A stretch of DNA of 64,000 nucleotides from Pseudozobellia sp. WGM2 (GTDB taxonomy: Bacteria > Bacteroidota > Bacteroidia > Flavobacteriales > Flavobacteriaceae): assembly GCF_017810075.1 (NCBI RefSeq), contig NZ_JADNYK010000001.1:372001-436000 (forward strand), in the 5' to 3' direction. Both the position numbers and the translations under genes were made by a program. Below are positions 8,520-17,546 of the stretch, in pieces (position 1 is the stretch's first letter; the number at the start of each line of letters is the position of its first letter). Under the pieces are notes generated by a model, which saw nothing but the letters and a program-made list of their open reading frames with translations, was not told where the DNA came from and did not search any database.

Positions 8520-9176
8520 CTAGTAATTTCTAGCTCCAAAGATACTGCTGCCGATGCGAACCATAGTACTACCTTCTTCAATGGCAACCTTGTAATCACC
8601 ACTCATGCCCATTGACAGAATATCAAGCTGTGGTATTTTATTTTTAAGGTCATCAAAAATTGATTTTAACTGTCTGAATTCCCTTCTTATTTGAGATTGG
8701 TTTTCAGTAAAAGTGGCCATGCCCATTAATCCTTTTATATTAATGTTAGCTAGGGACTTGAATTCTTTTGAATTTATCATATCCTCTAGTTCTGTTCGGT
8801 CCAACCCAAATTTAGTATCTTCTTCGGCAATATGCATCTGTAACAAGCAATCAATAGTTCTATTTTGCCCGGAAGCTCGTTTATCTATTTCCTTCAAAAG
8901 CCTAAAACTATCGACCCCATGCACCAATGATACAAATTCGGCCATATACTTTACTTTGTTCCGTTGTAGGTGACCAATCATGTGCCACTGAATATCTTTG
9001 GGAAGCTCTTCCCATTTACCGACCATCTCTTGAACTTTGTTCTCGCCAAAAATCCGCTGCCCAGATTCATAGGCTTCCATAAGCTCTTCTATGGGTTTCG
9101 TTTTCGAAACAGCAACCAAAGTTACATGGTCGGGAATCGTTTCAAGTATTTTTCGCAAGTTCTCTTTTATGGGCAT
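8520..9176 (-). CDS. YggS-family PLP homeostasis protein
   Basis: Single-domain PLP-binding TIM-barrel protein of the YggS/PLPBP family (218 residues), which controls cellular levels of pyridoxal phosphate and has no proven catalytic activity. The PLP-binding lysine is Lys25 in V-A-V-S-K-T-K-P, and the C-terminal S-M-G-M-S-x-D and R-I-G-S-S-I-F-G motifs that bind the phosphate are present. It is 36 bases downstream of the Gfo/Idh/MocA gene and 59 bases upstream of the exonuclease gene on the same strand, so probably co-transcribed. Confidence 0.93.
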   Translation of the reverse strand: MPIKENLRKILETIPDHVTLVAVSKTKPIEELMEAYESGQRIFGENKVQEMVGKWEELPKDIQWHMIGHLQRNKVKYMAEFVSLVHGVDSFRLLKEIDKRASGQNRTIDCLLQMHIAEEDTKFGLDRTELEDMINSKEFKSLANINIKGLMGMATFTENQSQIRREFRQLKSIFDDLKNKIPQLDILSMGMSGDYKVAIEEGSTMVRIGSSIFGARNY

Positions 9177-9212
9177 ATAAAGGTAATTCTTCTGTAGGGT
9201 TAGCTGTATCTG

Positions 9213-10193
9213 TTAACTAAGGCTAGCATCAGTTTTGAAAGAATCAATAATCTGAAGTGCAATTTTTAGGGCATTTGTACCTTGTTCAAGAGTAACGATT
9301 GGTTCTGTATTGTTGATAATCGAATCGGAAAAGCTTTCTAACTCATCTAGAATAGCATTATTATTGACTATATCAGGATTCTCAAAATAAATTTGCTTTT
9401 TTTCACCTTCCGCATTTTGCAGAATCATATCAAAATCGCCTGCGACTTCTGGGGCGTTTTTCATTTTTACAACCTCTACCTTTTTTTCTAAAAAGTCAAC
9501 GGATATGTAGGCATCCTTTTGAAAAAACCGGGACTTCCTCATGTTTTTGAGCGATATTCTACTCGCGGTTAGATTCGCTACACAACCATTTTCAAATTCG
9601 ATACGTGCGTTGGCAATATCAGGCGACTTGCTGATTACCGAAACACCACTCGCATTTATTTGCTTGACCTCTGAATCGACAACGCTTAAAATAGCATCTA
9701 TATCATGGATCATTAAATCTAAAACCACGGGTACATCAGTTCCTCTAGGGTTAAATTCTGCCAATCGATGGGTCTCGATAAACATTGGCTCTTTAATTTG
9801 GGCCTTCACCGCCGAGAAAGCAGGGTTGAATCGCTCAACATGACCCACCTGTCCTTTTACACCATAATGTTCTTTCAACTTTAATAACTCAAGAGCTTCT
9901 TCAAAAGTGTTTGTTATCGGTTTTTCTATAAAAATATGTTTTCCCTTTTGAATCGCTTTTTTAGCACAATCAAAATGTGAAAGGGTAGGGGTGACTATGT
10001 CTACGACGTCTACGGCGTCGATTAGCGTATTTATATTGTCATAATACTGGTATCCGAATTCATCGGCTACCTTTTTTCCGTTAATAGCATCGGCATCGTA
10101 AAATCCGATAAGTTCATATTTTTTCGACTCGTTGAGCAATCGTAGATGGATTTTACCCAAATGACCGGCGCCCAAAACCCCAACTTTTAACAT
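9213..10193 (-). CDS. Gfo/Idh/MocA family oxidoreductase (cytoplasmic)
   Basis: NAD(P)-dependent oxidoreductase of 326 residues with an N-terminal Rossmann fold (G-A-G-H-L-G at 8-13) and the family E-K-P motif (I-E-K-P-I-T) near residue 95. The rest is the alpha/beta substrate domain. There is no signal peptide, in contrast to the two Tat-exported relatives at 48733 and 55597, so it acts in the cytoplasm. The substrate is unknown. It is the first gene of the minus-strand run that includes yggS, the exonuclease, the channel, miaA and gntK. A 24-base dyad with TAnnTTTG in both arms lies 15 bases upstream of its start. Confidence 0.88.
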   Translation of the reverse strand: MLKVGVLGAGHLGKIHLRLLNESKKYELIGFYDADAINGKKVADEFGYQYYDNINTLIDAVDVVDIVTPTLSHFDCAKKAIQKGKHIFIEKPITNTFEEALELLKLKEHYGVKGQVGHVERFNPAFSAVKAQIKEPMFIETHRLAEFNPRGTDVPVVLDLMIHDIDAILSVVDSEVKQINASGVSVISKSPDIANARIEFENGCVANLTASRISLKNMRKSRFFQKDAYISVDFLEKKVEVVKMKNAPEVAGDFDMILQNAEGEKKQIYFENPDIVNNNAILDELESFSDSIINNTEPIVTLEQGTNALKIALQIIDSFKTDASLS

Positions 10194-10207
10194 CTATTTC
10201 TCTTTAC

Positions 10208-10231
10208 CCCAAAAATAAGGATATTTTTGGG
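10208..10231. promoter_or_regulatory. Inverted repeat with a TAnnTTTG box in each arm
   Basis: Arms CCCAAAAATA (10208-10217) and TATTTTTGGG (10222-10231) are perfectly complementary around a 4-base centre. TATTTTTG fits the Bacteroidota -7 consensus on the plus strand, and the mirrored copy fits it on the minus strand, where it would start transcription about 10 bases before the oxidoreductase ATG. A matching -33 box is not clear on either side, so this may be a promoter, an operator, or both. Confidence 0.4.
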
Positions 10232-10358
10232 TTTCATGATTTCTCAAGAAATTGATTCTAACTCAAAAAGTTGAGTATCACAACTTAATTTTTGTCGCTG
10301 GTTGTTTCTTGTGATTTGATTATTTACGACCTAACTTTACCTTTCTAAAACCAAACCA

Positions 10359-11000
10359 TTGAAAGATACCTTCAAGCATAGGGGAATGCGAAATAAGCTC
10401 GCCGAAGTACTGGTGAAAAAAGGTATTACCGATACCAAAGTACTTGGTGCAATTAAAACGATACCCAGACATTTGTTTATGGATAGTAGTTTTGAGGGGC
10501 ATGCCTATCAAGATAAAGCATTTCCTATAGCGGCAGACCAAACCATTTCACAACCTTACACAGTGGCATTTCAAACTCAACTATTGCAAGTGAAACCTGG
10601 TCACCAGGTATTGGAAATCGGCACGGGAAGTGGTTATCAAACGGCAGTACTACTTCACCTAAAGGCTAAGGTGTTTACCATTGAAAGACAGCAAGAGCTA
10701 TTCAAGAAAACCAAACTTTTTTTTGGCAAAATGGGCTATCGCCCTAAAAAGAATATTTTCGGTGATGGTTATAAAGGTTTACCACCTGATGCGCCATTTG
10801 ATTCGATTGTGGTTACTGCTGGTGCACCTGAGGTGCCAAAACCACTAATGGCACAACTAAAAATAGGTGGTCGTCTAGTTATACCTGTCGGAGTGAACGA
10901 TCAGGTCATGACGTTGTTTATTCGAAAATCGGAGAAGGAATTTGAGAAAAAAGAATTCGGTTCATTTCGATTTGTGCCTTTGTTGGAAAACAAAAATTAA
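10359..11000 (+). CDS. pcm: Protein-L-isoaspartate O-methyltransferase
   Basis: SAM-dependent repair enzyme that methylates isoaspartyl residues in damaged proteins. The 213-residue protein has the family segment R-H-L-F with a following A-Y-x-D, the Q-T-I-S-Q-P-Y motif and SAM motif I L-E-I-G-T-G-S-G-Y-Q-T. I use the TTG at 10359 because the K-D-T-F-K-H-x-G-M-R stretch it adds is usual at the N-terminus of flavobacterial Pcm; the next ATG at 10386 would remove it. It is transcribed toward smpB (convergent, 20-base gap). Confidence 0.9.
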   Translation: MKDTFKHRGMRNKLAEVLVKKGITDTKVLGAIKTIPRHLFMDSSFEGHAYQDKAFPIAADQTISQPYTVAFQTQLLQVKPGHQVLEIGTGSGYQTAVLLHLKAKVFTIERQQELFKKTKLFFGKMGYRPKKNIFGDGYKGLPPDAPFDSIVVTAGAPEVPKPLMAQLKIGGRLVIPVGVNDQVMTLFIRKSEKEFEKKEFGSFRFVPLLENKN

Positions 11001-11020
11001 GCCGCTCTATTCTTTATAAA

Positions 11021-11485
11021 TCAATTATTGAAACTTTTTTTGATTCGAGCCAAGTTTCTTTTGTTGTCTCTGTCTTTTATAGTTTCCCTTTTATCGTGAA
11101 GTTTTTTACCCTTGGCAAGTGCAATCTTAACTTTTGCAAGCCCTCGGTCATTAACGAAAAGATTGAGCGGTACAATAGTTAATCCGCTCGTAGAAACCTC
11201 TTTTCTAAGTTTTTTGAGTTCGCCTTTGTGTAATAAAAGTTTTCTTTCGGCCTTTGGTCGGTGATTGAAGTGCGAAGCATGCGAATATTCATCGACCTGC
11301 ATGTTGATTACAAACATTTCCCCTCGATCATTGAATTCACAGAAACTTTGGGAAATGGAAGCTTTACCCTCTCGAATAGATTTTATTTCGGTACCGGCCA
11401 AAACAATGCCCGCAACATAAGTGTCTAAAAATTCGTATTCGAACTTAGCCTTCTTATTCTTTATATTGATGTTCTTTTGAACCAT
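11021..11485 (-). CDS. smpB: SsrA-binding protein SmpB
   Basis: RNA-binding partner of tmRNA in rescue of stalled ribosomes. The 154-residue protein has the oligonucleotide-binding core (N-K-K-A-K-F-E-Y-E near residue 10, G-T-E-I-K-S-I-R near 32-39) and the basic C-terminal tail (K-K-L-H-D-K-R-E and following) that enters the empty mRNA channel. Length and motifs are normal. The tmRNA gene itself is not in this window. It faces pcm and no obvious terminator lies in the 20-base gap. Confidence 0.96.
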   Translation of the reverse strand: MVQKNINIKNKKAKFEYEFLDTYVAGIVLAGTEIKSIREGKASISQSFCEFNDRGEMFVINMQVDEYSHASHFNHRPKAERKLLLHKGELKKLRKEVSTSGLTIVPLNLFVNDRGLAKVKIALAKGKKLHDKRETIKDRDNKRNLARIKKSFNN

Positions 11486-11568
11486 CTTACAAAAGTAAAC
11501 AAGTCGTTCGAATTACAATAATCGCAGAGTGATGATTGCTAACTTATATAAGTTAGGTAACGAATAAA

Positions 11569-12126
11569 TTACTCTCTTTCTTTTGGGCAGTTGCAATTAA
11601 TATGAAGTCGTTGAGAAGTCGCTTTGTTTCCCACAAGCTGTACTATAAACAGACTGCCGTTATCAGAGTCGTCCATCTCATAAAACACATCTTCTCCCAT
11701 AACCTTGTTTGCAAAATCGGGCGTGGTGTTGCTATGACCAACAACTAAAACTGTTTTATTTAAATTATCGGCTTTAAATTGATCAATATCGATAGTTTGT
11801 GGTTCGTAATACTGAACATCGAGGTCTTTTTTTACAGAAATAGGTGCTGCTGTCATCGAAGTTCTTTGATAATCGGTTGAATAAATGGCGTCTAGTTCAA
11901 CGTCATCTAAGATTTCGGCCCAATGCATTGCCCTACCAAGACCACGTTGATTAAGTTCAGGATCTGGGTCTTCGGGGTTCGAACGGTCTTTTTCCGCATG
12001 TCTTACAAAGTAAAAAGTTGAAACGGCCGGGTCTACGTTCAACGGTTCCACCTTTTTTTGATTATCTTTACAACCTACAATGAATAGGAAAAGTACTACA
12101 ACTTGAATGATTTGAATGCCTTTCAT
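11569..12126 (-). CDS. Histidine phosphatase family lipoprotein
   Basis: Small secreted lipoprotein of 185 residues: a hydrophobic signal ending at a lipobox L-F-I-V-G-C, then a histidine phosphatase (phosphoglycerate mutase) domain. The catalytic R-H motif is present as F-V-R-H-A-E-K, and the second histidine in V-V-G-H-S-N. The compact size resembles SixA-type phosphatases, but SixA is cytoplasmic whereas this protein is expected to be anchored in the envelope. Substrate unknown. It is a single gene between smpB and the PorP fusion gene, divergent from the latter. Confidence 0.85.
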   Translation of the reverse strand: MKGIQIIQVVVLFLFIVGCKDNQKKVEPLNVDPAVSTFYFVRHAEKDRSNPEDPDPELNQRGLGRAMHWAEILDDVELDAIYSTDYQRTSMTAAPISVKKDLDVQYYEPQTIDIDQFKADNLNKTVLVVGHSNTTPDFANKVMGEDVFYEMDDSDNGSLFIVQLVGNKATSQRLHINCNCPKERE

Positions 12127-12226
12127 AATTAAAGACTCTTTTTTTTGGTTGAAAACTCTTGCATAAATGTTAACTAAATTTAGCTGAAAAAAGTATGTTA
12201 AACTGCTTGTTTTTGTTCTTTTGTTT

Positions 12227-13966
12227 ATGATGAAAATTACTAGCCTGTTAATTTTGCTAAATTTTTCTTTGATTGCGTACGGTCAAAGAGAAGAGCGCTT
12301 ACCTGCCGATTTAAGGCAACATAATTTAACGACATATAATGCCAGTTTGTTTAATCCTGCGTTTTCATTAGATAGAAACAATGCGGAATCGGTAGCATTT
12401 TGGTCAAGATGGCAATGGCAGAGTATTGATAGTGACCCTACGACGATATTCTTGAACTATACAAGAAAATTAAATTCAAAATCAGCTGCAGGGTTAGCCT
12501 TCTTTCAGCAAAATACAGGGATTTTTTTTAATACGGGTGGAGCGGTTAATTATGCTCATCAATTTGAGTTAAACGATTTGGTGAGATTGTCTTTAGGGGT
12601 CAATGTTTTTGCCTTTAAACAAGAATTGGCGAATAATAGTTTTCAAGTTGACCCTAACCTTCCCATACCATTACCGACGATTACTGACGATTTTATAATT
12701 CAAATGGCGCCTGGAGCAAGTATATCGGTAGAACGTCTTACCCTGAGCCTGGCCTCTGAAAATTTAATCGATTATAATTTTAATGCCAAAGAGGGGAATA
12801 CGGCTAAAGAAGATAAAATATTCATGTCGTTATTGTCATATGATTTTCCCTTAACGTTAGGGGCCACAACAAATGCCTTCTTAAGGCCCTCTATGTACTT
12901 GAGAACTATTCCCGGTCAATCAAATCAAATCGGATTTTATTCATTGCTGAATACTGATAAATATTGGGGTCAAGTAGGTTATAATAACTTTTACGGTTAT
13001 GGTATTGGAGTAGGAGGCACATTTTTTAAACATTTTTCTATTGGAGCTTTGGTCGAGCTGGGGACAAGTGCTTCCATCTCAAAGGATGCCTCTTTTGAAC
13101 TGATGGCTGCCTATTTTTTAGGCAAACCAGACGAACGACATAAGGTGGTAGGTTTTGATATCGAAGAAGAGGAGGGTATCATTCTTCAATTAAACCAAGA
13201 AGAGAAAGACCAGCAAATGAGGGAAGAGCTTGAAAAAGCGGAAGAAATTGCTGAAAACGAAAAAAATAAATCTAAAGAAGCTAAGAAGGCGGCTAGAGAA
13301 AAAGATAAAGAAGAGCGAAGACAAGAAAAACGAGTTCGTGATTCAATTGCCGATATTGAAAAAGAAGCTGTATTGGCAGCGAAAGAACTTAAGCTAAAAC
13401 AAGAGCAAGAAGCAAAGGCAAAACAAAAAGAAGAAGAGGCCTTGGCCAAGGTCGAGAAAAATGCTAAAGAGCAGCAAGAAGCTATTGAAGATGAGGAAGA
13501 AGCATTGGCGAATATTCGTAGAGAAGAACAAGCCCGTAAATTAGATTCTATCAATAAGGCCAAGCAAGCAGAGGCATTGGCAGAAGCGAGACGGTTAGCT
13601 GAAGAGCACAGACGTGATTCTATCGCCCAAGAAGCTAAGCGCAAAGCTGAACTAGCGGAGCAAAATGAAGCCGATAGGCCCCAAAAGGGTGAGAAATATG
13701 AGGAAGTTCAAACCGAAGATGGGTTAGAGCCTGGTTATTATTTAATTGCCAATGTATTTGGTACTAAGAAATATTTTGATGCGTTCATGGCAGACCTTAG
13801 AAGCAAAGGAATGAGCCCCGGGTCATTTCAAAGGGGTAAGAACAATTATCACTACGCCTACTTACAACGTTTCGATACTATGCGAGAAGCTAGACAAGCG
13901 AGAGACGGTAAATATGGTGGTAAGTATGCCGGAAATACGTGGATATTTAGAGTGGTCGGCAAATAA
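12227..13966 (+). CDS. PorP/SprF-type membrane protein with long helical linker and SPOR-like C-terminus
   Basis: Three-part envelope protein of about 580 residues. After a signal peptide (cleavage after A-Y-G), residues of roughly 22-300 form a beta-barrel of the PorP/SprF family linked to type IX secretion and gliding; N-P-A-F-S in the conserved first segment is typical. Residues of about 313-488 are highly charged (Glu/Lys/Ala/Arg) and should form a long helix or coiled coil. The last 75 residues resemble a SPOR domain, which binds denuded peptidoglycan. Ordinary PorP/SprF proteins are near 300-330 residues, so this is an extended version. I chose the ATG at 12227 (another ATG follows at once); the TTG at 12221 is less likely. 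No adhesin gene is adjacent, unlike many sprF loci. Confidence 0.78.
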   Translation: MMKITSLLILLNFSLIAYGQREERLPADLRQHNLTTYNASLFNPAFSLDRNNAESVAFWSRWQWQSIDSDPTTIFLNYTRKLNSKSAAGLAFFQQNTGIFFNTGGAVNYAHQFELNDLVRLSLGVNVFAFKQELANNSFQVDPNLPIPLPTITDDFIIQMAPGASISVERLTLSLASENLIDYNFNAKEGNTAKEDKIFMSLLSYDFPLTLGATTNAFLRPSMYLRTIPGQSNQIGFYSLLNTDKYWGQVGYNNFYGYGIGVGGTFFKHFSIGALVELGTSASISKDASFELMAAYFLGKPDERHKVVGFDIEEEEGIILQLNQEEKDQQMREELEKAEEIAENEKNKSKEAKKAAREKDKEERRQEKRVRDSIADIEKEAVLAAKELKLKQEQEAKAKQKEEEALAKVEKNAKEQQEAIEDEEEALANIRREEQARKLDSINKAKQAEALAEARRLAEEHRRDSIAQEAKRKAELAEQNEADRPQKGEKYEEVQTEDGLEPGYYLIANVFGTKKYFDAFMADLRSKGMSPGSFQRGKNNYHYAYLQRFDTMREARQARDGKYGGKYAGNTWIFRVVGK

Positions 13967-14074
13967 TGAACTAACCCTATGACGTTAATCTATTATTATC
14001 TTTTAGAGGCTTACTGTTTTTAATAAGACTAGAGAATTCTAAGGTATTAAATGTCGATAATTAGTAGTTCGGTA

Positions 14075-14671
14075 CTATATTTTAATTTCCTTTTTGACCA
14101 ATAAGTCTAGATAGGCAATAGTATTAATAAGATACTTTCTATCTCGTGTAATCGTAGACATAGCGATTGCCCCCTGAATCATAGTATAAAATTGTTTGGC
14201 GAACTGTAGGGGAGTAACGGGTAGTTTCAGTTCATTACTATTAGTGCCGTTTTCGAGAACCAAAGCAATTTTACCCTCAATTTCCTTAATTATTTCTTTG
14301 CTTGCTGCGGCAAGAAGTTTGTTGTTGTTCTGTGCGTCTACACCTGTATTGAGTACCGGGCATCCTCCTAAATCGGCGGTGAAATCATCATAATGACGAT
14401 AGAATTCGGTAAGGGCGAATATTTTATCTAATGAACTGCCATCAATCGATAATACCTGATCAATTTTTGATAACAATTTTTTACTACTGTACTCAAATGC
14501 TGATATTGCTAAGGCTTCTTTATTTTCAAAATTGCCATATAAAGCACCTTTGGTCAATCCGGTTGCCTCGGTAAGATCACTCATGCTGGTACCTACATAT
14601 CCTAGTTTATTAAATATAGGTGCTACGGTTTCAATAATATAGGTAGTGGTTCTTTCAGCTTTGGTGGTCAT
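14075..14671 (-). CDS. TetR/AcrR family transcriptional regulator
   Basis: One-component repressor of 198 residues. The N-terminal helix-turn-helix is clear (G-Y-V-G-T-S-M-S-D-L followed by G-L-T-K-G-A-L-Y-G-N-F at about 23-48), followed by a helical ligand-binding domain of the TetR C-terminal type found in AcrR/YxaF-like proteins. No efflux or oxidoreductase gene is divergently placed, so its target is not apparent; clpB lies downstream on the same strand. Ligand unknown. Confidence 0.88.
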   Translation of the reverse strand: MTTKAERTTTYIIETVAPIFNKLGYVGTSMSDLTEATGLTKGALYGNFENKEALAISAFEYSSKKLLSKIDQVLSIDGSSLDKIFALTEFYRHYDDFTADLGGCPVLNTGVDAQNNNKLLAAASKEIIKEIEGKIALVLENGTNSNELKLPVTPLQFAKQFYTMIQGAIAMSTITRDRKYLINTIAYLDLLVKKEIKI

Positions 14672-14731
14672 CGTGGTGCAGTTTTGTACGAAGATAAAAA
14701 ATTTATATACTGCATGGTATCTAGTTTTGTC

Positions 14732-14762
14732 AAAAAAAAGGCACCTTTTTTAAAGATGCCTT
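14732..14762 (-). terminator. Terminator of clpB
   Basis: Arms 14738-14743 (AAGGCA) and 14757-14762 (TGCCTT), extended by CTTT/AAAG inside with one mismatch, followed on the minus strand by a run of seven or more T (A-run 14732-14739). It lies just beyond the clpB stop. Confidence 0.8.
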
Positions 14763-14785
14763 AATCTATATTATGAAGTATTATC

Positions 14786-17386
14786 TTACTTCACCAGTTC
14801 TTCTTGATTTCGAAAAACCAACTCATTTTCAAATGAATCGATAAGTACTATGCTATCCGTAGATATACTGCCTTTTAATAATTCTTTCGAAAGCTTGTTA
14901 AGTACTTCTTTTTGTATTACTCTTTTAATGGGCCTAGCACCAAATTGTGGGTCATACCCTCTTTCAGATAAATACTCGATAGCCTCATCTGTAGCATCGA
15001 TTGTAATGTGTTGTTTAGCTACCACTTTTTTCAAATAATCGAGTTGTAGTCTCACAATTTTAGAAATATCATTTTTGCTTAGCGGAGTAAACATAATAAT
15101 ATCATCTATCCGATTCAAGAATTCGGGCCTGACCGTTTTTTTCAACAATCCGAGTACTTCTACTCGAGCGGCTTCCGTAGCACTATAAATATTATTGCTA
15201 TTCTCGAACTTTTCTTGAATAATATGGCTGCCCATATTACTGGTCATTATAATGATAGTATTCTTAAAATCGGCAACACGACCTTTATTGTCGGTCAACC
15301 GTCCTTCATCCAAAACTTGTAAGAGGATATTGAAGGTGTCAGGATGCGCTTTTTCGATTTCATCTAACAAGACAACGGAATAAGGTCTTCTTCGAACCGC
15401 TTCGGTCAATTGACCGCCTTCATCATAACCCACATACCCCGGAGGTGCCCCCACCAAGCGACTGACCGAATGCCTCTCTTGATATTCGCTCATATCAATT
15501 CTGGTCATCGCATTTTCGTCATCGAAGAGGTATGACGCCAAGGTTTTAGCCAGTTCTGTTTTACCTACACCTGTCGTACCTAAGAACAAAAAGGAACCAA
15601 TAGGTCGTTTGGTATCTTGAAGACCGGCCCTGCTTCGACGTATGGCATCGGAAACTGCCTCAATCGCCTCTTCTTGACCTACTACACGTTTGTGTAGAAC
15701 ATCTTCAAGTTGTAAGAGCTTTTCGCGTTCGCTTTGAAGCATTTTAGTAACAGGAATGCCTGTCCACTTGGCGACTACTTCAGCGATATCTTCGTTCGTA
15801 ACCTCCTCTTTAATCAAGGTGTCGGTATCTTGTTGGGCTAGAAGTTCTTCTTGTAGCTTCTCAAGTTGTTCTTGAGCTTCTTTGATTTTTCCGTAGCGCA
15901 ACTCTGCAACTTTTCCATAATCTCCATTACGTTCAGCTCTCTCTGCTTCCGATTTAAATTCTTCAATATCGTGCTTGGTCTTCTGAATGTTGTCGACGAC
16001 CGACTTTTCACTTTCCCATTTGGCGAAAATCTCGTTTCTCTCTTCTTTAAAATTGGCCAAATCAACATTCAGCGACTTAAGCTTTGCTTTATCGTTTTCT
16101 CTTTTAATGGCTTCAATCTCAATTTCCAACTGCATTATTTTGCGATCTAGAACATCTAACTCTTCAGGTTTTGAGTTGATTTCCATGCGGAGTTTAGCCG
16201 CGGCCTCATCCATCAAATCAATTGCCTTATCCGGCAAGAATCTATTGGTAATGTAACGTTGGGATAATTCTACCGCTGCAATTACCGCATCGTCTTTAAT
16301 GCGCACTTTATGGTGTGCCTCGTATTTTTCTTTAATACCCCTTAAGATCGAAATTGCACTTTCGGTATCTGGCTCGTTTACCGTCACCTTTTGAAAACGT
16401 CTTTCTAAAGCCTTGTCTTTTTCAAAATACTTTTGGTATTCGTCTAAAGTTGTTGCTCCAATAGCGCGTAATTCGCCTCGTGCCAGTGCAGGTTTTAAGA
16501 TGTTTGCCGCATCCATAGCTCCCTGTCCGCCACCTGCCCCAACTAAGGTATGTATCTCATCGATGAACAAAACTATGTCACCGTCAGATGAAGTAACCTC
16601 TTTAATTACCGACTTTAGGCGCTCTTCAAATTCACCCTTATATTTTGCGCCTGCGATTAACGCCCCCATATCTAAGGAATAGATAATCTTATCCTGTAGG
16701 TTCTCAGGTACATCACCTTGAATAATACGATGCGCAAGACCTTCGGCAATAGCAGTCTTACCAGTGCCAGGTTCACCTACCAGCATGGGGTTGTTCTTTG
16801 TTCGACGAGACAAAATTTGTAGAATTCTACGAATTTCTTCATCACGTCCGATTACAGGATCAAGTTTGCCACTGTCGGCCAATTCGTTAAGGTTTCTTGC
16901 ATATTTATCTAGAGAATTATAGGTTTCTTCAGCACTTTGTGAAGTAACCTTGCCGCCACCCCTTAGCTCTTCTATTGCTACTTTTAAATCTTTTTCTGTA
17001 GCGCCCTGATCTTTTAAGATTTGAGCGATTTTACTCTTTGATTTTAAAATTGCAAGTAAAAGATGTTCAATCGAAACAAATTCATCGCTCATTTTTTTGG
17101 CAATGATACTAGCTTCGGTAACCGTTTTTCCCGCTTCTCGTGAGAGCATAATATCACCGCCCGAAACCTTTGGAAAACTCTCCAGCTCTTTGTCCAGAAT
17201 TTGTTCTATAAGACCTACATTGATATTTAATTTTTTTAATATAAAGGGAAGTACGTTTTCATCGACCTCGCCAATGGCCTTAAAGAGATGTTCATTTTCT
17301 ATTTGCTGGTGCCCGAGGCCTTGTGCAATTTGTTGGGCCTGTTGCAAAGCCTCTTGCGATTTTATGGTATAATTATTAAAATTCAT
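14786..17386 (-). CDS. clpB: ATP-dependent disaggregase ClpB
   Basis: Hsp100 chaperone that threads aggregated proteins together with DnaK/DnaJ/GrpE. The 866-residue protein has the Clp N-domain (residues 1-150), AAA+ domain 1 with Walker A G-E-P-G-T-G-K-T near residue 205, the inserted coiled-coil middle domain (about 400-525) that marks ClpB and binds DnaK, and AAA+ domain 2 with G-T-T-G-V-G-K-T near residue 605. No ClpP-binding loop is expected. It is a single gene with its own terminator, divergent from ytxJ. A GACA-N3-TGTC dyad lies 71-83 bases upstream; dnaK has a similar one. Confidence 0.97.
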   Translation of the reverse strand: MNFNNYTIKSQEALQQAQQIAQGLGHQQIENEHLFKAIGEVDENVLPFILKKLNINVGLIEQILDKELESFPKVSGGDIMLSREAGKTVTEASIIAKKMSDEFVSIEHLLLAILKSKSKIAQILKDQGATEKDLKVAIEELRGGGKVTSQSAEETYNSLDKYARNLNELADSGKLDPVIGRDEEIRRILQILSRRTKNNPMLVGEPGTGKTAIAEGLAHRIIQGDVPENLQDKIIYSLDMGALIAGAKYKGEFEERLKSVIKEVTSSDGDIVLFIDEIHTLVGAGGGQGAMDAANILKPALARGELRAIGATTLDEYQKYFEKDKALERRFQKVTVNEPDTESAISILRGIKEKYEAHHKVRIKDDAVIAAVELSQRYITNRFLPDKAIDLMDEAAAKLRMEINSKPEELDVLDRKIMQLEIEIEAIKRENDKAKLKSLNVDLANFKEERNEIFAKWESEKSVVDNIQKTKHDIEEFKSEAERAERNGDYGKVAELRYGKIKEAQEQLEKLQEELLAQQDTDTLIKEEVTNEDIAEVVAKWTGIPVTKMLQSEREKLLQLEDVLHKRVVGQEEAIEAVSDAIRRSRAGLQDTKRPIGSFLFLGTTGVGKTELAKTLASYLFDDENAMTRIDMSEYQERHSVSRLVGAPPGYVGYDEGGQLTEAVRRRPYSVVLLDEIEKAHPDTFNILLQVLDEGRLTDNKGRVADFKNTIIIMTSNMGSHIIQEKFENSNNIYSATEAARVEVLGLLKKTVRPEFLNRIDDIIMFTPLSKNDISKIVRLQLDYLKKVVAKQHITIDATDEAIEYLSERGYDPQFGARPIKRVIQKEVLNKLSKELLKGSISTDSIVLIDSFENELVFRNQEELVK

Positions 17387-17456
17387 ATTCTTATATCTTT
17401 AGCTTATGTTTACTTTTGAAAGGAATAAGTCAAGAATCTTACCAAGGTTTTGAGCA

Positions 17457-17469
17457 AGACAAAATGTCT
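17457..17469. promoter_or_regulatory. GACA-N3-TGTC dyad upstream of clpB
   Basis: Palindrome AGACA-AAA-TGTCT in the 160-base gap between divergent clpB and ytxJ, centred 77 bases before the clpB start codon. The core GACA-N3-TGTC recurs before dnaK (56883-56897). Function as a stress operator is inference. Confidence 0.45.
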
Positions 17470-17546
17470 GTTAACATCAGTAAATACAGGACATTTCGGC
17501 AGTTTTTGACTTGCATCTTTAATAAAGATATTTTAAAATTTAGTTA

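Noticed and set aside
12173-12184. CTAAATTTAG palindrome before the PorP fusion gene
   Set aside because: Ten AT-rich bases, easily by chance; no other support.
13186-13644. 152-residue Ser/Cys/Ala-rich ORF on the minus strand
   Set aside because: It mirrors the Glu/Lys/Ala-rich helix of the PorP fusion; composition is a complement artefact.
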